Source of the DNA: Nitrosovibrio sp. Nv6
Lineage (GTDB): Bacteria; Pseudomonadota; Gammaproteobacteria; Burkholderiales; Nitrosomonadaceae
Length of the DNA stretch: 64,000 bases
Assembly: GCF_900110495.1 (NCBI RefSeq)
Contig: NZ_FODX01000002.1
Span: 186,001-250,000 of the forward strand
Direction of reading: 5' to 3'
Positions 41,681-50,385 of the stretch are shown here, piece by piece. Below the pieces are notes generated by a model, which was given only the letters and a program-made list of their open reading frames with translations, had not been told where the DNA came from and searched no databases. The translations under genes and the position numbers were made by a program. How positions within the stretch are numbered: position 1 is the first letter of the stretch; the number at the start of each line of letters is the position of its first letter.

Positions 41681-42445
41681 TTAAAATTCGAAAACTTGCC
41701 CGCGCCTCAATCTCTCCGGTTTGAATTCCCCTGCTGCTGCCTGGATCTCCGCCATCGTGGCATCCTCATTGCCAGGTTCCATGTGGGTGACTAAAAGGCG
41801 AACCGCTTTGTTGAGCTGTTTTAACCCCTGTGCCAGCAGCTCCGGCCGCATATGACCCGCAGCCTCGGCGCCTGCCCTGTTGTGATTGAGAAAGGTTGTC
41901 TCGATCATCAGATAGCGCAAGTTGCCGATCGCATTCAACGCGGTCCAGAACGGCTCATGGTAAGTGGTATCGCCGCTGAATACAAAACTGGCCTTGCCGC
42001 TATCCAGTTGATAGCCCACGCCGGGAACAGCATGCCGCACCGGTAGCGGGGTCACTTTCCTTCCTGATAACTCCACAGTCTCCCCCACCGCAACAGGTTG
42101 GAACACAATATAGGGGTTGTCGGGCGCAGGTAGCCGGGTGTAATCCGGCCAAAGGCGAAAATTGAACATGTCCTGCTTCAGTACGGCAATAGTTTCGGGT
42201 AGCGCATAAACCGTTACCGGGCTGTTACGCCGCGGCCCCACCATGTCCGCTACCATTGGAAGCAGTCCTGCATGGTCGAGATGCGAGTGGGTAAGAAATA
42301 CCGTATTGATACATAACATTTCAGTCAGCGTTAAATCTCCGGCCCCGGTACCGACGTCAATCAGAATGTCGTCATCCAGCATCAGACACGTGGTTCTCAA
42401 GTCCGCCGCCACCCCGCCGGTGCATCCAAGCACGGTTATGCGCAT
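41681..42445 (-). CDS. Metallo-beta-lactamase-fold hydrolase, cAMP phosphodiesterase-like
   Basis: 254 residues with the MBL-fold metal motif THSHLDH at about 52-58, further ligand regions around FSGDTTYH and THMEPGN, and no export signal. The sequence resembles class II 3',5'-cyclic-nucleotide phosphodiesterases and related RNase Z-like hydrolases; the substrate is uncertain. It lies 139 bases downstream of the glycosyltransferase gene, on the same strand. Confidence 0.8.
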   Translation of the reverse strand: MRITVLGCTGGVAADLRTTCLMLDDDILIDVGTGAGDLTLTEMLCINTVFLTHSHLDHAGLLPMVADMVGPRRNSPVTVYALPETIAVLKQDMFNFRLWPDYTRLPAPDNPYIVFQPVAVGETVELSGRKVTPLPVRHAVPGVGYQLDSGKASFVFSGDTTYHEPFWTALNAIGNLRYLMIETTFLNHNRAGAEAAGHMRPELLAQGLKQLNKAVRLLVTHMEPGNEDATMAEIQAAAGEFKPERLRRGQVFEF

Positions 42446-42584
42446 TTTATTTCGATCAGCGAATGAAGTGAAGAAATGCTATCAAAAAATGGTTGTCGCC
42501 CCCTGGGGCGATGAAAGACGCAAGACAAGAAAGTAAACGACTCAGAACTGAAGATCCGCGCTCCCCTGAAGATCCCGGAGCTCC

Positions 42585-43640
42585 TCAAAGCAACCTGAGG
42601 CTGCAGCCGTGTGCTGCCGCAGACCTTTCCCACATCAATACCTTGATGCCCCGCATACGCGCCCAGGAAATGATCAAGACGCGCAACAGGCGTGAAGCAT
42701 CGGGCAGCATCCATATTTCCGAGATACGCTTGTCCTCTCGCCAGCTACGCAGCAGAAGTCTCATCACGGCCCCCGCGCCTATGGAATGGCTGCGCATCTG
42801 CAAGCAGAGAAGCTGTCGCGCCGATTCCGGCGAAAGCCAATGAACATAGCCGCCCTGGTGGAACACGTTCTCGAGCGCATCAAGAAGCGTTGAGGGAAAA
42901 CGCGTCAGCGGATAATTTCCCGAGAGAAGCAGGATGTTACGCCGGGCATTCGGATAGCGCGAGAAATAAAGGTTGCGGTTGTGCCTCACCAGTGCCCTGA
43001 AAGACCGGCCGCGCCCGAATGATCCACCCCCCTTGTGCTGTATACGAGCGTCGGGATGCACGCCGAGCCGCCAGCCTCGCAGGTCGAGCCGGCGGCCAAG
43101 ATCCACGTCTTCGTAATAGCCGCGACCGAATGCCCGGTCAAAGCCACCGGTATCCTGGAAAACCTTGCGGCGAACCAGAAACGCGTGCCCCTGAAGGCGG
43201 TAGGTAGCAATGTAACCGCCAGGCCGGCGCAAATATTGGCCCAGATCGTGCCTGGCATAGTCATTGCCCCCGGGAATGATGACCGCTAGCTGCGGGTCAG
43301 CCGCTAGCGCCGCACAAAGCAGCGGCAGGAAATCTTCACTTGCCTCGGTATCCGAATTGAGAACCAGCACATAAGATGCGTCGGAGCGATCGACTGCCGC
43401 GTTTACCGACGCACCAAAACCGCGATTAGTCCGAGCGTGATGAACGCGAATGCATTCATACGGCAATTGCTCGAGCATCTGGCGTGTCTCGGTGCCGGAT
43501 GCGTCATCCTGTACATGAATATACCTGACGGATCCGCTGAGGAACGTAACGACGGAATCGATGCAGCGCCGCGTCAGCAGCGGCGCGTTGTAGACCGGGA
43601 TTACCACATCGATGGATGGCATTACCGGCATACGGCTCAT
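42585..43640 (-). CDS. Glycosyltransferase family 2
   Basis: Transfers a sugar from a nucleotide sugar to a surface glycan. The 351 residues begin with the GT2 Rossmann start IDVVIPVYN, then NRGFGASVN and the donor and metal motif LNSDTEASEDF. Next come the acceptor-side GYYEDVDLGRRL and a C-terminal extension without clear membrane helices. The rhamnosyltransferase-like subgroup fits best. AAGGAG lies before the ATG at 43640. It follows the gene at 43677 by 36 bases in the same direction. Confidence 0.88.
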   Translation of the reverse strand: MSRMPVMPSIDVVIPVYNAPLLTRRCIDSVVTFLSGSVRYIHVQDDASGTETRQMLEQLPYECIRVHHARTNRGFGASVNAAVDRSDASYVLVLNSDTEASEDFLPLLCAALAADPQLAVIIPGGNDYARHDLGQYLRRPGGYIATYRLQGHAFLVRRKVFQDTGGFDRAFGRGYYEDVDLGRRLDLRGWRLGVHPDARIQHKGGGSFGRGRSFRALVRHNRNLYFSRYPNARRNILLLSGNYPLTRFPSTLLDALENVFHQGGYVHWLSPESARQLLCLQMRSHSIGAGAVMRLLLRSWREDKRISEIWMLPDASRLLRVLIISWARMRGIKVLMWERSAAAHGCSLRLL

Positions 43641-43676
43641 CAATCTCCTTGAAAAACTAGGCGGAAAACCCGCTAA

Positions 43677-44999
43677 TCATGCAAAAGCCAGTTTAGCGGC
43701 GCTATCGTGGGGATGAGCTTGGTACTGGCTGGCCTCTGGCCGCACCTGTCCCTCCAGCAATGCCACATAACGGGATAGTACGTCCGGACCCCCTACATCA
43801 ATCATTTCCCTCAGAAAGCGTTGGTGGTGTTCTTCGATATAAAAAGAATCGCAGCCATGGGAAAGAAACCTTTCGATATTTTTATACACATCATCCCGGC
43901 AACGCAGCTCTGTCTCAGGCATGAATTCAGCCAGCGCGGACCGTCCCGCATGCAGATAGTCAGCCGCCAGTACCGGCTTCTTTGTCTTGACTGCTTCAAA
44001 TACAACCGAAGTGGCAAGATCAATGATGACATCCGCCCAATTCATGAGATAAATGGAATGAACATCACCGCCGGCTACGCTGACGTTTGACAAACGCCGC
44101 AGGGAAACATCCTTTGTCAAGGATTGTTGCCAGCCTCCGCGGGTATGGGGCTTGATCACTAGCTCCACCCCTGGAAAGCCGGCAACGATACGTACGACCT
44201 CGCCCACTTCCTCCCAGAATGTGGAAAAATTGCTCTTTCTCAAAAACATTACCACCTTGAGCTTGCTGTCGGAGCGGGTCAGGGGCGAAGGCGGCATCAA
44301 TTCGGCCAATTTGGCGAGCCATTCGTCACAGTAGCGCGGGGAACCCAATACGGCAAGCTTCTGATTATCCATGAAGGGGCGAAAGCGCACCGAGCATAGC
44401 TCGTTCGGCACCACAACTCTTTCAAAAATCCCCGCGTTGGCAAACGTGGTATCGGGTTCCAGGCGCAATTCCCGGCGCCGGATCAACTGACTGGCATGGG
44501 GACTATCGCCATGCGGCAGCGATACCGTGCCCAGGCCCATTTCACGCGCTGTCGACAGCATCACCTTGACCCATTCCACGCAAATGGACGAATTTCTTTC
44601 TATCCAGTCGAATACCACCACGCCCTCATCATTGTCGCCAAAACTACGCGTCAATAAGCGTTTAGCGGTACTTCGCCAGATCGGTTCACGCCGCCTGGCA
44701 TCATAAAACGATGCCAGAGCATTCATGATCGGGCCGATGAACGGACGGCGCAAACTGCGGATCAATATCAGCGTTTGAAAAAACCATCTGATAAATTCGA
44801 CAGGCGGCAACACATCGGCGATGTAGGCCATGCGCACGCCGTTGAGCCCCTGCAGGAACTTGATCCGGTAATCATCGCGAAACCGCGAGTTCCCTATCAG
44901 GACAATATCGCAGGTATGCCCCGAATCGATCCACTTCGAGATTACCGGTGTAATATGGTCTATGTCGTTATAATGACGGAGGAAAAAAAGCGCTTTCAT
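43677..44999 (-). CDS. Glycosyltransferase-like protein, probable GT-B fold
   Basis: 440 residues. No signal peptide. The N-terminal half starts MKALFFLRHYNDIDHITPVI, like GT-B and UDP-GlcNAc 2-epimerase folds. The C-terminal half has the pattern VELVIKPHTRGG, a central YLMNWADVIIDLATSVVFEAV and KKPVLAADY, as in capsule or CDP-glycerol-type polymer transferases. It probably acts in surface polysaccharide synthesis together with the GT2 downstream and the divergent KdsB-type cluster. The exact activity is not known. Confidence 0.65.
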   Translation of the reverse strand: MKALFFLRHYNDIDHITPVISKWIDSGHTCDIVLIGNSRFRDDYRIKFLQGLNGVRMAYIADVLPPVEFIRWFFQTLILIRSLRRPFIGPIMNALASFYDARRREPIWRSTAKRLLTRSFGDNDEGVVVFDWIERNSSICVEWVKVMLSTAREMGLGTVSLPHGDSPHASQLIRRRELRLEPDTTFANAGIFERVVVPNELCSVRFRPFMDNQKLAVLGSPRYCDEWLAKLAELMPPSPLTRSDSKLKVVMFLRKSNFSTFWEEVGEVVRIVAGFPGVELVIKPHTRGGWQQSLTKDVSLRRLSNVSVAGGDVHSIYLMNWADVIIDLATSVVFEAVKTKKPVLAADYLHAGRSALAEFMPETELRCRDDVYKNIERFLSHGCDSFYIEEHHQRFLREMIDVGGPDVLSRYVALLEGQVRPEASQYQAHPHDSAAKLAFA

Positions 45000-45263
45000 C
45001 CCCGCATTCTCATCCTTTGCATGTTGGTAACAACCAGTATACCCATCATTTAATTGAGGATTCCGATGTGTTTCTGGTGGCGAAAAGCGCGTAATTGTAC
45101 ACTGGCGAATATCCGTTTACTAGCACGGCCATCGTTTTAGTCCGTAGCAGTCTGTTAGAATAGATTGTTTCGGATTCGCTCCCGATACTCGCGAATAGCT
45201 GATAATCGGCAATCAACAACTAAAGCACCCCGACCGATAAATCCAAGGAATGTGAAACTATTA

Positions 45264-46022
45264 ATGAAAACAATCGCTGTAATACCGGCACGTATGGGTT
45301 CGTCCCGGTTTCCCGGTAAACCGGTTGCGAAACTGCTGGGCCGCACGATGCTGGAACATGTCTACAAGCGTGTTGCGCTGAGCCGCGCGCTCGATGCCAC
45401 TTACATCGCCACTTGCGATGAGGAAATCCGCAGGGCGGCGCAGGACTTTGGCGCCCCGGTGATTATGACGGCTGACACCCACGAAAGGGCCAGCGATCGA
45501 GTTGCCGAGGCAGCAGCCGGAATTGATGCTGAACTCATTGTCATGGTACAAGGTGACGAACCAATGACCCGTCCGGAGATGATCGATGAGGCGGTAGAGC
45601 CGTTTCGGCACGATCCGCAATTGGGCTGCGTTAATCTGGTGCGAAGTATTGACAACAAAACCGACTTTTACGACTTTAACACAATTAAGGTGGTGATGGA
45701 TCAACGGGGCAATGCCCTGTTCATGTCGCGACAGCCAATACCGTCCCTCCCGGGCTCCTCACAATTGAATTTCCAGCCCGCCTTCGCTTATAAACAGGTC
45801 TGTATCATTCCGTTTCGACGCAACACGTTGCTCGATTTCGCAGGATTACCGCAAACGCCGCTGGAAAAACTGGAGTCAGTGGACATGCTACGATTGCTGG
45901 AGCATGGTTATCGGGTGAAGATGGTAAGAACGGAGTTCAACACTCAAGCGGTGGATACCCAGGCCGATCTTGAGCGCGTGGCAAAGTTGATGGAAGAGGA
46001 CCCGCTGCTGGCCTCATACTGA
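45264..46022 (+). CDS. kdsB: 3-deoxy-manno-octulosonate cytidylyltransferase (CMP-KDO synthetase family)
   Basis: Activates a 3-deoxy-ulosonic acid with CTP. The ATG at 45264 begins MKTIAVIPARMGSSRFPGKP, the nucleotide-binding signature, and the protein has 252 residues. VQGDEPM and FNTQAVDTQADLERV are typical of KdsB. It heads a run of five genes on the plus strand whose other members (aldolase, dehydrogenase, epimerase, phosphatase) are not the usual KDO pathway, so it may be either the LPS enzyme or a paralogue for a different ulosonic acid. Confidence 0.9.
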   Translation: MKTIAVIPARMGSSRFPGKPVAKLLGRTMLEHVYKRVALSRALDATYIATCDEEIRRAAQDFGAPVIMTADTHERASDRVAEAAAGIDAELIVMVQGDEPMTRPEMIDEAVEPFRHDPQLGCVNLVRSIDNKTDFYDFNTIKVVMDQRGNALFMSRQPIPSLPGSSQLNFQPAFAYKQVCIIPFRRNTLLDFAGLPQTPLEKLESVDMLRLLEHGYRVKMVRTEFNTQAVDTQADLERVAKLMEEDPLLASY

Positions 46023-46080
46023 GTCAGCGTCCCTCGGCCCAAATCGAGATAGCTGTTTAAAGGATCTATTGGATGTATTC

Positions 46081-46842
46081 ATGCAATTAAAATCGAAACT
46101 TGCCCGGAACGCGTTAACCATCGGCTCGTGGATTACCCTGGGACATCCGGCGATCGCCGAAATCATGGCTGCAGCCGGGTTTGATTGGCTCGTACTGGAT
46201 ACCGAGCACAGTGTCCTGGAACTGAGCGAGGTTCAAATACTGATCCAGGCGCTGGACGGGCGGGGATGCCCCGCTATCGTTCGGCTGACTTCGAATCACC
46301 CCGATCAGATCAAGCGTGTCATGGACGCCGGTGCAACGGGCGTAATGGTGCCGATGGTTAAAACCGCGGCAGATGCCGAGGCTGCGGTCCAGGCCGTCTA
46401 CTACCCGCCTCGCGGCCATCGTGGAGTCGGCCTGGCGCGCGCACAAGGGTATGGCGCGACATTTCAGCAGTATCGGCGCTGGCTGGAAGACAACGCGGTC
46501 GTGGTAGCCATGATTGAGCATATCGACTCCGTCGATGCCATCGATTCCATTCTTTCCGTACCGGGAATTGACGCTTATATCATCGGGCCTTACGATCTTT
46601 CCGGCTCGATGGGCCGTCCAGGCGAGCTTGATTATCCGGAAGTTCAGACGGCGATAACGCGGGTGCTGGAAGCTGGACGCCGCCTCGGCAAGCCCGGAGG
46701 GATTCATGTAGTCGAGCCCGATCCCGATCAGCTGCGCCGCAGCATCCAGGCCGGCTTCAGCTTTCTTGGCTACGGTTTGGACATTCGCATCCTCGACACA
46801 CTTTGCCGGAGCCATATGCAAAAAATAAGGGAAGATCTATGA
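46081..46842 (+). CDS. HpcH/HpaI family aldolase
   Basis: Class II, metal-dependent pyruvate aldolase family that makes or cleaves 2-oxo-3-deoxy acids. The ATG at 46081 (GGA seven bases upstream) gives 253 residues; an in-frame TTG lies 12 bases earlier. Landmarks: TIGSWITLGHPAIAEIMA, the substrate-binding DTEHS, the metal ligands in MIEHIDSVD and GPYDLSGSMG. Such an enzyme next to a CMP-ulosonate synthetase could build the ulosonic acid from pyruvate and an aldehyde. Its stop overlaps the next start (ATGA). Confidence 0.88.
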   Translation: MQLKSKLARNALTIGSWITLGHPAIAEIMAAAGFDWLVLDTEHSVLELSEVQILIQALDGRGCPAIVRLTSNHPDQIKRVMDAGATGVMVPMVKTAADAEAAVQAVYYPPRGHRGVGLARAQGYGATFQQYRRWLEDNAVVVAMIEHIDSVDAIDSILSVPGIDAYIIGPYDLSGSMGRPGELDYPEVQTAITRVLEAGRRLGKPGGIHVVEPDPDQLRRSIQAGFSFLGYGLDIRILDTLCRSHMQKIREDL

Positions 46843-47777
46843 GCAAGCTTGTCATCTCCACCTCGTCGTTTGATATGGAAAATAACCCCCATATCCAGCA
46901 TTTAGTAAGAAAGGGTATGCCCGTCGCCGCCAATAGTTACGGACGCAAAATCACGGAAGATGAAGCCATCGCATTGCTGGGCAATGATGCTGTAGGAATG
47001 ATCGCCGGGATAGAACCCCTGACGGAGCGTGTTTTCGCATCCGCCAGAAACTTGAAAGTGATATCCCGCTGCGGGAGCGGTCTGGATAGTGTCGATCTTG
47101 CGGCAGCGAAGCGCCACGGTATTACTGTTCTCAATACACCTGAGGCGCCTGCCCAGGCAGTGGCCGAGCTTGCCTTGGCACTGATATTGACCATTTTGAG
47201 ACGGATATGCGAAACTGATAAATTGGTCCGTGCCGGCCAGTGGCCGCGAACACAGGGAAGGCTACTGGCCGCCCAACGCGTGGGTATCATTGGCCTGGGA
47301 AGAGTCGGCCGCCGCGTTGCGCGGGTGTGCCAGGCGTTTGGCGCCGACGTGGTGGCGCATGATTCATATGTGACGAACTCGCCTGACGAGGTAGAATTGA
47401 TACCCTTGGAGAAGCTTCTGGCGGAGGCGGATATCATCACCCTCCATGTCACGTATGACGCTGACACTCACCATCTGCTGAATGAGAACGCTTTTGCGCG
47501 TATGAAACGCGGCGCCATAGTGATAAATACCGCTCGCGGCGGCCTCATCGATGAAACCGCTCTGGCAGATGCTTTGAATTCCGGGCAGTTGGCTGCGGCG
47601 GCGCTTGATGTTTTCGAGCAGGAACCGTACCACGGTCCCCTGCTAAAATGCGAAAATGCAATTCTCACTTCACATGTCGGCTCACTTGCCAGGGAATCGC
47701 GCCAACGCATGGAGATCGAAGCCGCAGAGAATCTGCTGCAGGGCCTGATTGAAGCAGGCGTAATGAAAAACGGATAA
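46839..47777 (+). CDS. D-isomer-specific 2-hydroxyacid dehydrogenase, SerA-like
   Basis: NAD-dependent oxidoreductase for a D-2-hydroxy acid. The 312 residues show the Rossmann motif GLGRVGRRVARV (about 147-158), the catalytic arginine in NTARGGLIDE, and the histidine in LTSHVGSLA. It lacks the C-terminal ACT domain of full-length phosphoglycerate dehydrogenases. It overlaps the aldolase gene by four bases and leads the epimerase by seven, so it belongs to the same transcript. Confidence 0.88.
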   Translation: MSKLVISTSSFDMENNPHIQHLVRKGMPVAANSYGRKITEDEAIALLGNDAVGMIAGIEPLTERVFASARNLKVISRCGSGLDSVDLAAAKRHGITVLNTPEAPAQAVAELALALILTILRRICETDKLVRAGQWPRTQGRLLAAQRVGIIGLGRVGRRVARVCQAFGADVVAHDSYVTNSPDEVELIPLEKLLAEADIITLHVTYDADTHHLLNENAFARMKRGAIVINTARGGLIDETALADALNSGQLAAAALDVFEQEPYHGPLLKCENAILTSHVGSLARESRQRMEIEAAENLLQGLIEAGVMKNG

Positions 47778-47784
47778 ACAGGGA

Positions 47785-48714
47785 ATGTCCAACGAAATCG
47801 CGATAGTATATGGCGCCAGTGGCTTTCTTGGCAGTCATGTGGCCGACGCTTTGTCCACTGTCGGCTATCGGGTACGCTTGTTCGATCGCTCCCCATCCCA
47901 ATATCAGCGCCAAGACCAGGAAATGATCATTGGCGACATCATGGATCTTGGCCAGGTGACGGAAGCGGCCAAGGGCGCCGACGTGGTCTATAATTTTGCC
48001 GCTATCGCGGATATTGACGAGGCCCACGATAAACCGCTGGCTACCGCCACGGTCAATGTGCTGGGCAATATGCATGCACTGGAAGCCGCCCGCCTTGCTG
48101 GAGCCCGCCGCTTTGTCTTCGCCAGTACTATTTACGTCTACTCCGAGTCTGGTTCTTTTTACCGCGCCAGCAAGCAGGCGGCCGAGCGTTTTATTGAAAC
48201 GTATCACGAACGCTACGGCCTGGACTACAGCATTCTGCGCTACGGATCACTGTACGGCCGACGCGCTGACGCGCGTAATGGTATCTACCGCATGCTGCAT
48301 GAAGCGGTCGAGCGGCATTCGATTACCTATCACGGTAGCGGCGAGGCGATTCGTGAGTACATCCATGTGGAGGACGCTGCGCGCATGAGTGTACAGGTGC
48401 TTGCACCGGAATTTGCCAACCGCCATCTGATCCTGACCGGCCAGGAGCGGCTACGCATCAGGGACGTCATGACAATGATCTCTGAAATCATGCCCTGGAA
48501 AATTGATCTGCATTTCGACCAGGCACGCGCGGGACATCACTACGAGGTGACCCCTTACGCATTCCAACCGCGCATTGGCCGCAAACTGGTGCTGAATGAG
48601 CATGTCGATCTGGGGCAGGGACTGCTGGATTGTCTCAGGGATATTCACAAGGCGATGCGTCACTCCGGTGAAGATGATGAGGCGACGCCACTGGCGTCGG
48701 ACAACAGAGCATGA
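47785..48714 (+). CDS. NAD-dependent sugar epimerase/dehydratase
   Basis: Extended short-chain dehydrogenase, 309 residues. The cofactor loop GASGFLGSH starts near residue 10. The catalytic YxxxK appears as YRASK with upstream FASTIYVYSES. GSGEAIREYIHVEDAA is the typical nucleotide-sugar part of GalE/RmlB-like enzymes. It likely modifies a nucleotide sugar for surface glycan synthesis. It overlaps the following HAD gene by four bases. Confidence 0.87.
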   Translation: MSNEIAIVYGASGFLGSHVADALSTVGYRVRLFDRSPSQYQRQDQEMIIGDIMDLGQVTEAAKGADVVYNFAAIADIDEAHDKPLATATVNVLGNMHALEAARLAGARRFVFASTIYVYSESGSFYRASKQAAERFIETYHERYGLDYSILRYGSLYGRRADARNGIYRMLHEAVERHSITYHGSGEAIREYIHVEDAARMSVQVLAPEFANRHLILTGQERLRIRDVMTMISEIMPWKIDLHFDQARAGHHYEVTPYAFQPRIGRKLVLNEHVDLGQGLLDCLRDIHKAMRHSGEDDEATPLASDNRA

Positions 48715-49352
48715 AGATTACAACCTGGCAAGCCATCATTTTCGATTTTGACGGAGTTGTGGTTGAATCCGGTGAAATCAAAACGCAAGCCTTTGTCAAT
48801 CTCTATCGTGACTATGGCGAGACGATAATGACTGCGGTAGCGCAGTATCACAGCTCGAATGGCGGTATGTCGCGCTATCAGAAATTTCGCTATTTTCAGG
48901 AAACGCTTCTGGAGAAGCCTCCCCTGACGCCGGACGAAGAGCGGCAGCTGGATCGACGCTTTTCCGAGCTGGTGGTAGAGGCTGTGATTGCGAGCGATGC
49001 AGTGCCTGGCGCGGCCGAACTGATTCGTAAAGAGGCAAAAAGAATCCCGTTATTTGTCGCATCTGGCACACCGGAAGCAGAACTCAATACCATTGTTGGT
49101 CGCCGTGGCCTGGCCTCCTATTTCACCGCAGTACGCGGTTCCCCGACGCCCAAACAGAAGCTTATCGCCGATATTTTATCGGCTCATGCCCTACTGCCGG
49201 AGCGTGTACTGATGATAGGCGACGCCCTGATAGATTATCAAAGCGCCCAGGTTAACAATGTTTCATTTTTGGGACGGGTGCGTCCCGGGGATAAAAATCC
49301 TTTTCCGGCGCATGTGAACATATTGCCCGATCTGCACCCATTGATCGGCTGA
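48711..49352 (+). CDS. HAD-superfamily hydrolase
   Basis: 213 residues of the beta-phosphoglucomutase/phosphatase subclass. Motif I is FDFDGVVVES (about residues 11-20), motif II is FVASGTPE, and motif III/IV is VLMIGDALIDYQSA. Last gene of the kdsB run; it could dephosphorylate the sugar acid before CMP activation. It faces the lipid operon tail to tail, 61 bases apart. Confidence 0.87.
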   Translation: MKITTWQAIIFDFDGVVVESGEIKTQAFVNLYRDYGETIMTAVAQYHSSNGGMSRYQKFRYFQETLLEKPPLTPDEERQLDRRFSELVVEAVIASDAVPGAAELIRKEAKRIPLFVASGTPEAELNTIVGRRGLASYFTAVRGSPTPKQKLIADILSAHALLPERVLMIGDALIDYQSAQVNNVSFLGRVRPGDKNPFPAHVNILPDLHPLIG

Positions 49353-49413
49353 GCGTGGGACCTGTACCGAGCCCGCAATACGACCGCTGAATACTTGCTG
49401 ATGTAAACCGGTA

Positions 49414-50385
49414 TCAGCGCATCACGCCACGCCGCAACAACCGCCAGGAAACCTTGAGACCCCAAAGCAGAGGATGCCGCCTCAACATGGGGGTGACTTC
49501 AACACGAACCCCCGTATGGCGCTCAATCTTCCATGCAGCATAACTGATGCTGTCCTGAAAGGTAAAAGCCGCCTTTGCCAACCGCAGCACAGACAGGACC
49601 TTTCCCTGCAAGCGGCGCAACCGCCAGCGCCACAGCGACTGTCGATGACTCGCTGCATCGGTCAGGCACCGATAATTTCCATCTGCCAGCGCCTCCAGCC
49701 TTCCCGGCAACGCCGGTGTCGCATATGCGGTCAGTTCGGCATACTCATCCAGATTGAACTGCGCCAGCTGACGCGCCCGCCCTGCCCGTTCAGGCCGCAG
49801 TTCTGCGGCATAGGTCTGCGTCAATCCATTAGTCCAGATCGTCTCGACATTCACGATCGAAGCGGTCAGCGTCGGGAGGGTGGACTTCAGAAACGTTATC
49901 ACCGCATGTGCCAGCGCGTGGTGAATTCTCCTGCGAATACCTTCGTCACGCGCATACAACAACCTTGTTGGTTGAGCAAAGCGCGCCCACAAATATGGGT
50001 GAAACCAGTGCCGGGTTCCTTGCTCAAAATCCGCCATTGAGACCACCGCATACTTGGCGCGAAATTTTTTTTCCTGCTGGGATACCTCCAGATAAAATAC
50101 ATTTGGAGGCAACCATGCGTTCAGGCGACGCAGATAGCGCTCAGGGTAAGCACCACCGTAATTGTTCACCACAGCGTAGAAATCCACGACCCCGTCACCA
50201 ATCTCGTGGGAGCGCAGGCAGGATCCATAAAGAAGAACAGCCTCAAGCGAGGAGCCGAACCGTAATTTCAGTGCTTCAACCAGGACAAAAAAATCCGCCG
50301 ATACAGCCTCTGAACTCAATGACGCCATCTCCGATACCAGTTCGTCCGGGGGCTGTTGATCGAATACTGGTGTGCGGTTCGACAT
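49414..50385 (-). CDS. Tam41-like nucleotidyltransferase, probable lipid-phosphate cytidylyltransferase
   Basis: 323 residues. YGSC at 53-56 followed by DGVVDFYAVV (about 64-73) is a nucleotidyltransferase GS...D-x-D pattern. KYAVVSMADFEQGTRHWFH and WARFAQPTRLLY resemble the KYGVVS and GRLxKPV segments of Tam41, the CDP-diacylglycerol synthase of mitochondria. I infer it attaches CMP to a lipid phosphate. Support is the gene just upstream: a diacylglycerol-kinase-family lipid kinase whose stop codon directly abuts this start, so product could pass from one to the other. The lipid substrate is unproven. Last gene of a six-gene minus-strand run. Confidence 0.6.
   Translation of the reverse strand: MSNRTPVFDQQPPDELVSEMASLSSEAVSADFFVLVEALKLRFGSSLEAVLLYGSCLRSHEIGDGVVDFYAVVNNYGGAYPERYLRRLNAWLPPNVFYLEVSQQEKKFRAKYAVVSMADFEQGTRHWFHPYLWARFAQPTRLLYARDEGIRRRIHHALAHAVITFLKSTLPTLTASIVNVETIWTNGLTQTYAAELRPERAGRARQLAQFNLDEYAELTAYATPALPGRLEALADGNYRCLTDAASHRQSLWRWRLRRLQGKVLSVLRLAKAAFTFQDSISYAAWKIERHTGVRVEVTPMLRRHPLLWGLKVSWRLLRRGVMR

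Noticed and set aside
45066..45140. 24-codon frame with GAGG upstream, between the divergent glycosyltransferase and kdsB genes
   Set aside because: Too short, Trp/Arg-rich, and located in a divergent promoter region; no support beyond the start signal.
47785..48714. Reading the epimerase as a ceramide reductase (CerR)
   Set aside because: CerR belongs to the same broad superfamily, but the GSGEAIREYIHVEDAA segment is typical of nucleotide-sugar enzymes and the gene is coupled to the kdsB run, not the lipid operon.
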